A DNA stretch of 53,492 bases, from contig JAUCBJ010008547.1 of assembly GCA_032718475.1 (NCBI GenBank), forward strand, positions 1 through 53,492. The letters run 5' to 3'. Positions 35,280-46,096 of the stretch are shown here, piece after piece. Numbering within the stretch: position 1 is the first letter of the stretch; each line of letters starts with the position of its first letter. Below the pieces are notes generated by a model, which worked only from the letters and a program-made list of their open reading frames with translations, did not search any database and was not told the DNA's origin. The position numbers and the translations under genes were made by a program. This DNA comes from Nemertoderma westbladi. Its lineage: Eukaryota; Xenacoelomorpha; Nemertodermatida; Nemertodermatidae.

Positions 35280-38200
35280 CTTATCGCACAACGCCTTGTA
35301 CAATACCAGACATATTTTATAGTATGCCTTATCACACAACGTCTTGTACAATACCAAACATATTTTATAGTATGCCTTATCGCACAAAGCCTTGTACAAT
35401 ACCAAAAATATTTTATAGTATGCCTTATCGCACAACGCCTTGTACAATACCCAAAATATTTTATAGTATGCCTTATCGCACAACGCCTTGTACAATACCC
35501 AAAATATTTTATAGTATGCCTTATCGCACAACGCCTTGTACAATACCAGACATATTTTATAGTATGCCTTATCGCACAACGCCTTGTACAATACCCAAAA
35601 TATTTTATAGTATGCCTTATCGCACAATGCCTTGTACAATACCAGACATATTTTATAGTATGCCTTATCGCACAAAGCCTTGTACAATACCAAAAATATT
35701 TTATAGTATGCCTTATCACACAACGCCTTGTACAATACCCAAAATATTTTATAGTATGCCTTATCGCACAACGCCTTGTACAATACCAGACATATTTTAT
35801 AGTATGCCTTATCGCACAAAGCCTTGTACAATACCAAAAATATTTTATAGTATGCCTTATCGCACAACGCCTTGTACAATACCAAACATATTTTATAGTA
35901 TGCCTTATCGCACAACGCCTTGTACAATACCAAACATATTTTATAGTATGCCTTATCGCACAACGCCTTGTACAATACCAAACATATTTTATAGTATGCC
36001 TTATCACACAACGTCTTGTACAATACCAAACATATTTTATAGTATGCCTTATCGCACAACGCCTTGTATAATACCAAACATATTTTATAGTATGCCTTAT
36101 CGCACAACGCCTTGTACAATACCAAACATATTTTATAGTATGCCTTATCACACAACGTCTTGTACAATACCAAACATATTTTATAGTATGCCTTATCGCA
36201 CAACGCCTTGTACAATACCAAACATATTTTATAGTATGCCTTATCACACAACGTCTTGTACAATACCAAACATATTTTATAGTATGCCTTATCGCACAAC
36301 GCCTTGTATAATACCAAACATATTTGATAGTATGCCTTATCGCACAACGCCTTGTACAATACCAAACATATTTTATAGTATGCCTTATCACACAACGTCT
36401 TGTACAATACCAAACATATTTTATAGTATGCCTTATCGCACAACGCCTTGTATAATACCAAACATATTTTATAGTATGCCTTATCGCACAACGCCTTGTA
36501 CAATACCAAACATATTTTATAGTATGCCTTATCACACAACGTCTTGTACAATACCAAACATATTTTATAGTATGCCTTATCGCACAACGCCTTGTATAAT
36601 ACCAAACATATTTTATAGTATGCCTTATCGCACAACGCCTTGTACAATACCAAACATATTTTATAGTATGCCTTATCGCACAACGCCTTGTACAATACCA
36701 AACATATTTTATAGTATGCCTTATCACACAACGTCTTGTACAATACCAAACATATTTTATAGTATGCCTTATCGCACAACGCCTTGTATAATTCCAAACA
36801 TATTTTATAATATGCCTTATCGCACAAAGCCTTGTACAATACCAAAAATATTTTATAGTATGCCTTATCGCACAACGCCTTGTACAATACCAGACATATT
36901 TTATAGTATGCCTTATCGCACAAAGCCTTGTACAATACCAAAAATATTTTATAGTATGCCTTATCACACAACGCCTTGTACAATACCCAAAATATTTTAT
37001 AGTATGCCTTATCGCACAACGCCTTGTACAATACCAGACATATTTTATAGTATGCCTTATCGCACAAAGCCTTGTACAATACCAAAAATATTTTATAGTA
37101 TGCCTTATCACACAACGCCTTGTACAATACCAAAAATATTTTATAGTATGCCTTATCACACAACGCCTTGTACAATACCCAAAATATTTTATAGTATGCC
37201 TTATCGCACAAAGCCTTGTACAATACCAAAAATATTTTATAGTATGCCTTATCGCACAAAGCCTTGTACAATACCAAAAATATTTTATAGTATGCCTTAT
37301 CACACAACGCCTTGTACAATACCCAAAATATTTTATAGTATGCCTTATCGCACAAAGCCTTGTACAATACCAAAAATATTTTATAGTATGCCTTATCGCA
37401 CAACGCCTTGTACAATACCAGACATATTTTATAGTATGCCTTATCGCACAAAGCCTTGTACAATACCAAAAATATTTTATAGTATGCCTTATCACACAAC
37501 GCCTTGTACAATACCCAAAATATTTTATAGTATGCCTTATCGCACAAAGCCTTGTACAATACCAAAAATATTTTATAGTATGCCTTATCACACAACGCCT
37601 TGTACAATACCCAAAATATTTTATAGTATGCCTTATCGCACAACGCCTTGTACAATACCAGACATATTTTATAGTATGCCTTATCGCACAAAGCCTTGTA
37701 CAATACCAAAAATATTTTATAGTATGCCTTATCGCACAACGCCTTGTACAATACCAGACATATTTTATAGTATGCCTTATCGCACAAAGCCTTGTACAAT
37801 ACCAAAAATATTTTATAGTATGCCTTATCACACAACGCCTTGTACAATACCCAAAATATTTTATAGTATGCCTTATCGCACAAAGCCTTGTACAATACCA
37901 GACATATTTTATAGTATGCCTTATCGCACAAAGCCTTGTACAATACCAAAAATATTTTATAGTATGCCTTATCACACAACGCCTTGTACAATACCCAAAA
38001 TATTTTATAGTATGCCTTATCGCACAAAGCCTTGTACAATACCAGACATATTTTATAGTATGCCTTATCGCACAAAGCCTTGTACAATACCAAAAATATT
38101 TTATAGTATGCCTTATCACACAACGCCTTGTACAATACCCAAAATATTTTATAGTATGCCTTATCACACAACGCCTTGTACAATACCCAAAATATTTTAT

Positions 38201-41200
38201 AGTATGCCTTATCGCACAAAGCCTTGTACAATACCAGACATATTTTATAGTATGCCTTATCGCACAAAGCCTTGTACAATACCAAAAATATTTTATAGTA
38301 TGCCTTATCACACAACGCCTTGTACAATACCCAAAATATTTTATAGTATGCCTTATCGCACAACGCCTTGTACAATACCAGACATATTTTATAGTATGCC
38401 TTATCGCACAAAGCCTTGTACAATACCAAAAATATTTTATAGTATGCCTTATCACACAACGCCTTGTACAATACCCAAAATATTTTATAGTATGCCTTAT
38501 CGCACAAAGCCTTGTACAATACCAAAAATATTTTATAGTATGCCTTATCACACAACGCCTTGTACAATACCCAAAATATTTTATAGTATGCCTTATCGCA
38601 CAACGCCTTGTACAATACCAGACATATTTTATAGTATGCCTTATCGCACAAAGCCTTGTACAATACCAAAAATATTTTATAGTATGCCTTATCGCACAAC
38701 GCCTTGTACAATACCAGACATATTTTATAGTATGCCTTATCGCACAAAGCCTTGTACAATACCAAAAATATTTTATAGTATGCCTTATCGCACAACGCCT
38801 TGTACAATACCAAAAATATTTTATAGTATGCCTTATCGCACAACGCCTTGTACAATACCAGACATATTTTATAGTATGCCTTATCGCACAAAGCCTTGTA
38901 CAATACCAAAAATATTTTATAGTATGCCTTATCGCACAACGCCTTGTACAATACCAAACATATTTTATAGTATGCCTTATCGCACAACGCCTTGTACAAT
39001 ACCAAAAATATTTTATAGTATGCCTTATCGCACAATGCCTTGTACAATACCAAAAATATTTTATAGTATGCCTTATCACACAACGCCTTGTACAATACCC
39101 AAAATATTTTATAGTATGCCTTATCGCACAACGCCTTGTACAATACCAAACATATTTTAGAGTATGCCTTATCACACAACGCCTTGTACAATACCCAAAA
39201 TATTTTATAGTATGCCTTATCGCACAACGCCTTGTACAATACCCAAAATATTTTATAGTATGCCTTATCGCACAACGCCTTGTACAATACCAAACATATT
39301 TTATAGTATGCCTTATCACACAACGCCTTGTACAATACCAAACATATTTTATAGTATGCCTTATCGCACAACGCCTTGTACAATACCAAACATATTTTAT
39401 AGTATGCCTTATCGCACAACGCCTTGTACAATACCAAAAATATTTTATAGTATGCCTTATCACACAACGCCTTGTACAATACCAAAAATATTTAATAGTA
39501 TGCCTTATCGCACAACGCCTTGTACAATACCCAAAATATTTTATAGTATGCCTTATCACACAACGCCTTGTACAATACCAAAAATATTTAATAGTATGCC
39601 TTATCGCACAACGCCTTGTACAATACCCAAAATATTTTATAGTATGCCTTATCGCACAACGCCTTGTACAATACCAAAAATATTTTATAGTATGCCTTAC
39701 CGCACAACGCCTTGTACAATACCCAAAATATTTTATAGTATGCCTTATCGCACAACGCCTTGTACAATACCCAAAATATTTTATAGTATGCCTTATCGCA
39801 CAACGCCTTGTACAATACCAAACATATTTTAGAGTATGCCTTATCACACAACGCCTTGTACAATACCCAAAATATTTTATAGTATGCCTTATCGCACAAC
39901 GCCTTGTACAATACCCAAAATATTTTATAGTATGCCTTATCGCACAACGCCTTGTACAATACCAAACATATTTTATAGTATGCCTTATCACACAACGCCT
40001 TGTACAATACCAAACATATTTTATAGTATGCCTTATCGCACAACGCCTTGTACAATACCCAAAATATTTTATAGTATGCCTTAGCACACAACGCCTTGTA
40101 CAATACCAAACATATTTTATAGCATGCCTTATCACACAACGTCTTGTACAATACCAAACATATTTTATAGTATGCCTTACCGCACAACGCCTTGTACAAT
40201 ACCCAAAATATTTTATAGTATGCCTTATCGCACAACGCCTTGTACAATACCAAACATATTTTATAGTATGCCTTATCACACAACGCCTTGTACAATACCA
40301 AAAATATTTTATAGTATGCCTTATCACACAACGCCTTGTACAATACCAAACATATTTTATAGTATGCCTTACCGCACAACGCCTTGTACAATACCAAAAA
40401 TATTTTATAGTATGCCTTATCGCACAACGCCTTGTACAATACCCAAAATATTTTATAGTATGCCTTATCGCACAACGCCTTGTACAATACCAAAAATATT
40501 TTATAGTATGCCTTATCGCACAACGCCTTGTACAATACCAAAAATATTTTATAGTATGCCTTATCGCACAACGCCTTGTACAATACCAAACATATTTTAT
40601 AGTATGCCTTATCGCACAACGCATTGTACAATACCAAACATATTTTATAGTATACCTTATCGCACAACGCCTTGTACAATACCAAACATATTTTATAGTA
40701 TGCCTTATCACACAACGCCTTGTACAATACCAAACATATTTTATAGTATGCCTTATCGCACAACGTCTTGTATAATACCAAACATATTTTATAGTATGCC
40801 TTATCGCACAACGCCTTGTACAATACCAAACATATTTTATAGTATGCCTTATCACACAACGCCTTGTACAATACCCAAAATATTTTATAGTATGCCTTAT
40901 CGCACAACGCCTTGTACAATACCCAAAATATTTTATAGTATGCCTTATCGCACAACGCCTTGTACAATACCAAACATATTTTATAGTATGCCTTATCGCA
41001 CAACGCCTTGTACAATACCAAACATATTTTATAGTATGCCTTATCGCACAACGCCTTGTACAATACCAAAAATATTTTATAGTATGCCTTATCGCACAAC
41101 GCCTTGTACAATACCAAAAATATTTTATAGTATGCCTTATCGCACAACGCCTTGTACAATACCCAAAATATTTTATAGTATGCCTTATCACACAACGCCT

Positions 41201-43388
41201 TGTACAATACCAAACATATTTTATAGTATGCCTTACCGCACAACGCCTTGTACAATACCAAAAATATTTTATAGTATGCCTTATCGCACAACGCCTTGTA
41301 CAATACCAAACATATTTTATAGTATGCCTTACCGCACAACGCCTTGTACAATACCAAAAATATTTTATAGTATGCCTTATCGCACAACGCCTTGTACAAT
41401 ACCCAAAATATTTTATAGTATGCCTTATCACACAACGCCTTGTACAATACCAAACATATTTTATAGTATGCCTTATCGCACAACGCCTTGTACAATACCC
41501 AAAATATTTTATAGTATGCCTTATCACACAACGCCTTGTACAATACCAAACATATTTTATAGTATGCCTTATAGCACAACGCCTTGTACAATACCAAAAA
41601 TATTTTATAGTATGCCTTATCGCACAACGCCTTGTACAATACCAAACATATTTTATAGTATGCCTTATCGCACAACGCCTTGTACAATACCAAACATATT
41701 TTATAGTAGGCCTTATCGCACAACGCCTTGTACAATACCCAAAATATTTTATAGTATGCCTTATCGCACAACGCCTTGTACAATACCAGACATATTTTAT
41801 AGTATGCCTTATCGCACAACGCCTTGTACAATACCAAACATATTTTATAGTATGCCTTATCGCACAACGCCTTGTAGAATACCCAAAATATTTTATAGTA
41901 TGCCTTATCGCACAACGACTTGTACAATACCAAACATATTTTATAGTAGGCCTTATCGCACAACGCCTTGTACATTACCCAAAATATTTTATAGTATGCC
42001 TTATCGCACAACGCCTTGTACAATACCCAAAATATTTTATAGTATGCCTTATCACACAACGCCTTGTACAATACCAAACATATTTTATAGTATGCCTTAT
42101 CGCACAACGCCTTGTACAATACCCAAAATATTTTATAGTATGCCTTATCACACAACGCCTTGTACAATACCAAACATATTTTATAGTATGCCTTACCGCA
42201 CAACGCCTTGTACAATACCAAAAATATTTTATAGTATGCCTTATCGCACAACGCCTTGTACAATACCCAAAATATTTTATAGTATGCCTTATCGCACAAC
42301 GCCTTGTACAATACCAAAAATATTTTATAGTATGCCTTATCGCACAACGCCTTGTACAATACCAAAAATATTTTATAGTATGCCTTATCGCACAACGCAT
42401 TGTACAATACCAAACATATTTTATAGTATGCCTTATCGCACAACGCCTTGTACAATACCAAACATATTTTATAGTATGCCTTATCACACAACGCCTTGTA
42501 CAATACCAAACATATTTTATAGTATGCCTTATCGCACAACGCCTTGTACAATACCAAAAATATTTTATAGTATGCCTTATCGCACAACGCCTTGTACAAT
42601 ACCCAAAATATTTTATAGTATGCCTTATCGCACAACGACTTGTACAATACCAAACATATTTTATAGTAGGCCTTATCGCACAACGCCTTGTACATTACCC
42701 AAAATATTTTATAGTATGCCTTATCGCACAACGCCTTGTACAATACCCAAAATATTTTATAGTATGCCTTATCACACAACGCCTTGTACAATACCAAACA
42801 TATTTTATAGTATGCCTTATCGCACAACGCCTTGTACAATACCAAACATATTTTATAGTATGCCTTATCGCACAACGACTTGTACAATACCAAACATATT
42901 TTATAGTATACCTTATCGCACAACGCCTTGTACAATACCAAACATATTTTATAGTATGCCTTATCGCACAACGACTTGTACAATACACAAACATATTTTA
43001 TAGTAGGCCTTATCGCACAACGCCTTGTACAATACCCAAAATATTTTATAGTATGCCTTATCGCACAACGCCTTGTACAATACCCAAAATATTTTATAGT
43101 ATGCCTTATCACACAACGCCTTGTACAATACCAAACATATTTTATAGTATGCCTTATCGCACAACGCCTTGTACAATACCCAAAATATTTTATAGTATGC
43201 CTTATCACACAACGCCTTGTACAATACCAAACATATTTTATAGTATGCCTTACCGCACAACGCCTTGTACAATACCAAAAATATTTTATAGTATGCCTTA
43301 TCGCACAACGCCTTGTACAATACCAAAAATATTTTATAGTATGCCTTATCGCACAACGCCTTGTACAATACCAAAAATATTTTATAGT
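35280..43388 (+). repeat. 48-bp satellite, block C (about 168 units)
   Basis: Same unit. The phase is kept from 35324 to about 42985, where a single inserted base (CAATACACAAACAT for CAATACCAAACAT) shifts the last eight or so units by one. This is the only net indel found in about 466 units. Variants CACAAAGCC and ACCAGACAT are common here and absent or rare in block A. The array ends within a unit at GTAGGCCT (43388). Confidence 0.97.
36040..38900 (+). repeat. Trimeric higher-order repeat (144 bp) inside block C
   Basis: The variant CAGACA occurs at 36891 and 37035; at 37755, 37899 and 38043; and at 38235 and 38379, each step being 144 bp, three units. The usual order is an ACAAAGCC unit, a TCACACAACGCC unit, then a CAGACAT unit. 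At about 36307-36595 a different trimer (TTGTATAAT unit, plain unit, ACGTC unit) repeats at 144 bp, and it also appears near the right end of block B. Confidence 0.8.
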
Positions 43389-43738
43389 AGGCCTAGTCAG
43401 CCTAGGCTGAGCACACCCCCCAGTTGTCTCAGCCTAGGCTGAGAACACCCCTCAGTTGTCTCAGCCTAGGCTGAGAACACTCCCCTTAGGCTGAGATGAC
43501 TCCCCTAATTGAGTTATAATTCATATCCGTACCTGTGTTATTTTTGTATATTGCAAAAATAAAACTGTAACCTATGTTATTGAGTTATCGTTTATTGTTT
43601 TGGTTGGAAAAGCCCGCCACTGTAACCTGCTCCTTTCCGTTAATTAAGAAATATAGGGAGAAAACTGGGGAGTGTTCTCAGCCTAAGCTGAGAAGACTGG
43701 GGAGTAATATTTAGTGGGGAGTTATCTCAGCCTGTTAC
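43389..43738 (+). mobile_element. Foldback (MITE-like) element at the satellite edge
   Basis: Left arm: the palindrome CAGCCTAGGCTG at 43398, 43430 and 43462 (32-bp period), joined by GAGAACACCCCTCAGTTGTCT-type spacers. Right arm (about 43668-43738): inverse counterparts GGGGAGTGTTCTCAGC and GGGGAGTTATCTCAGCC. The centre is AT-rich with no frame. The arms pair over about 70 bp with mismatches. No target-site duplication could be identified because its left end meets the satellite. Confidence 0.6.
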
Positions 43739-43741
43739 ACC

Positions 43742-43970
43742 GGTCGTCCACGGGTACGATTCCTTGTGTTGGTTGCCACAAAAGTAGATCTGGTATGACC
43801 TCGTCTTTACTTCGCCAGCAGTGCCCACTGAATCTTAATCTGCGTTCACGGAGGGTGGTTGATACATGTGGTATTGTACCATAAAGCCCGGCGTTTGTCA
43901 TGTGTTGTCTCCAGCTGATGTTTAGGGCTGCCCTTAGTAGTCTTGTGTAGCAAATATTCGGTACTGTCCT
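43742..43970 (-). pseudogene. C-terminal fragment of a second LINE family
   Basis: The minus-strand translation is open and reads RLLRAALNISW, then NAGLYGTIPHVS, then ERRLRFSGHCWRS and DLLLWQPTQG. This is the typical C-terminal region after the reverse transcriptase in RTE-related animal LINEs. It differs clearly from the intact LINEs here (which read NIGGVSLVPP and FAGHCFRRED), so it is a separate family. Only about 76 codons remain. No 3' tail is recognised. Confidence 0.8.
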
Positions 43971-43979
43971 TTTACCCAG

Positions 43980-44125
43980 CCCTCCCCCCCCCCCCCCGCC
44001 CCCAGTGCTGTTACCCCCCCCCCCCCATTACTGTTACCTCCCCCCGGTCTCAGATAGTGATTCCTGTTACCCCCTATTCCTGTTATCCCCCCATTATTCC
44101 TGTTACCCCCTCATCATAGAAAATG
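43980..44125 (+). repeat. C-rich low-complexity tract with 16-bp repeats
   Basis: Runs of 9-13 C are followed by imperfect repeats of ATTCCTGTTACCCCCT. No coding potential. Confidence 0.8.
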
Positions 44126-44157
44126 ATTCATGTTATTAACCATTTTAGTTACCAATT

Positions 44158-44235
44158 GAGGGAAAGGAGCAGGTTACGGCGCAGTGGTCCAGTAGGTTAA
44201 GAGTTCGAATCTGGGTCAGTACAAATTTGTATTTT
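44158..44235 (+). other. tRNA-like SINE relic
   Basis: GGCGCAGTGGTCCAGTAGG (A-box-like) is followed by GAGTTCGAATCTGGG (B-box-like) only about 26 bp later, so an anticodon arm is missing and it is not a functional tRNA gene. The word GGAAAGGAGCAGGTTAC just before it occurs inverted at about 43612-43640, suggesting that both belong to one dispersed repeat family. Confidence 0.4.
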
Positions 44236-45781
44236 GCGCTATTTATTTTCAGTTTCATTAAATTAGATAAGCCAATGGAGTGCGTACAACACATGGACAG
44301 ATGAGTTGGGCCAATCGTAGGGCATTTGATGATTTATTGGTACAATGCGAGCTCATAGAATGTGGTAGAATGTTCTAGTGGATTCCATGCTTAGGATTTC
44401 CTATATAAGGCGCCGTTTGCCCTTCGGTTATCACTTACACTTATTACTGTTACACACTCCTTCACTTCACTTCTTGTTAATTCAGTCTTATTCGCTTGGT
44501 TATCTTTAATTTGTAAAAGTTTAGTTTAAATTCGATAAATCTTTGCCATTTACGTTAAAATATACTGCAAACTCAGAACATGTAGCTTTTAGCGTATCTA
44601 TCTTGAACATCCAAATGCTTCGGGGAATGGCTACTGTACCTAAACCTTTAGGCTACAGCAATGCAAGGGGAAGGGATGTCCACGACGCATAAAGGTGCCC
44701 ACACTATCTTCACCCACGCCCATTTGGAAGCATGCCCGATTGCCTGAACACGGCCACGTCAGAGGAGGTAAGACTTTGTTTGACGCTTTACCCGCCATAA
44801 GTTCCTTAGATCAGGGTGAAGCATGACGCCGTCCTGGGACGCTGTAAAATTTGGGACCAAATATCTCAGATTCAGACAGGAAAAAACCCGGGTCAACCTG
44901 TACCTCCTATAGGTGCGAGCCGATGCTGTTTGTCAGTACGTGCAAGTACACTTAGGTGCAAATAGCACGCTCTATAATTTTGTGATTTGCCGTACTAGTG
45001 GTACAGTACCCGTTAGCTCTGTAGGCCTTGCAGTTTGACTGACCTGTCTGAGTCCAAAGTATTTGATCAGGCAAGAGGCAGATTTCTGCTACCGGCACGC
45101 ATTTGGCTAAGGGAGGTTTACTAACAATCTACCGCGCCATTGCCACGTACTCATAGGTATTTACTGCAGCCCACCGCGGTAACAAAATTCTATAATCAAA
45201 TTACATACCAGATCAGCTAGACGTACGGTAGTAAATTAACACCTATTTCCTTATCTCACAATCAGAATCTGGTATCAGTGCCGATCACGGGCGTAGTTAC
45301 TAACACCGTAGTAATTGCCCGGCTGAGTTGTGAATAAAGGAGGAGAGAGCCCTTTTGACGTCAGTTTGTAAGTATTGCGCCTAGCTTATTCCGAGTAGCT
45401 AGCGCCCGGTAATGTTATTTTGATAAAATCACCAAAACCTAGTACAACAGCGGTACACCAAAATTGTTTTATCGTAACACACACACACACGCATCTTGAG
45501 ATCTACTGATTTACAGATAGGTTATTATTATTTGTAGAGGTATTTGGTATTTGTTTGTTCAGGCACCCTTTTGACTGCCTTTTCCTGTCGGCAGTATTGT
45601 TCTTACGCTAGTATTGTTGACCCGCTAGCTCGTATTATACCCATATAAATCACACCGCGGCAAGTTTACAGTATTTAGGTCCATTAGTGATAGTTAGGAT
45701 TCGCTACGCGGGGATTGTTTTCCCATGAGTTCGATCTGTATCTGTAGACTGTACATCTGCCTCACTGGTTAGAGGCCGGGC
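44236..45781 (+). other. Non-coding stretch with a TATA promoter-like site
   Basis: TATATAAGG at 44402 is followed 29-30 bp on by TCACTT (44431), good spacing for a metazoan core promoter. Downstream are a 21-codon frame (ATG at 44627, beginning MATVPKPLGYS, stop 44690-44692) and a donor-like GAGGAG|GTAAGA at 44768. A short (AC)n lies at 45476-45490. There is no longer frame. It may be an LTR leader or the start of an unrecognised gene. Confidence 0.3.
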
Positions 45782-46001
45782 ATCCTGTTTGTGAATAAGT
45801 TGTGAGTGAATAAGCATGGTGGACAGCCCATGACTTTCTTGAGACGCATCTGAGGACACTGGCCTTGAAGATGCGGATGATCTAGCAAATGTTATGGGTG
45901 ATAGGGAGTTGTGGCGGTACAATTTTGTCGATAAGCCGGCACAGCATTCTTAAAAATGCAGCTGCAATGCAGCATGCCGATCCTAGTAGTATCCTGTTTG
46001 T
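45782..46001 (+). mobile_element. Severely 5'-truncated RTE-like LINE copy with 11-bp target-site duplication
   Basis: ATCCTGTTTGT flanks the insert (45782-45792 and 45991-46001). Homology to the intact LINE starts near 45803 and covers only the last 50 or so codons, with a 2-bp deletion near 45852, then the 3' signature GCTGCAATGCAGC and TAGTAGT. About ten bases before the homology duplicate the neighbouring GTGAATAAG. It is the clearest unique-sequence insertion of this family in the window. A 72-codon minus-strand frame over it is a shadow. Confidence 0.93.
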
Positions 46002-46096
46002 CTAGTTAGCCAGGGCAATTGATTTGCACAAGTTTAGTGGAAGACATCAGGCACTGATCTCTCCAGCAGCAGTTTGTGTACTTTTAGTATCTATTA

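Noticed and set aside
5218-43388. CENP-B box in the 42-bp or 48-bp unit
   Set aside because: Neither unit contains the TTCG...CGGG core pattern; a centromeric role cannot be claimed from sequence alone.
13560-43388. Selection on a giant repeat protein because unit lengths 12, 39, 42, 48 and 75 are multiples of three
   Set aside because: The 32-bp, 37-bp and 44-48 bp repeats nearby are not, stops occur within the arrays, and the 39-bp array contains frame-shifting units; concerted evolution is the simpler explanation.
45704-45922. 72-codon minus-strand frame
   Set aside because: It crosses the target site and the antisense of the truncated LINE, so it has no independent support.
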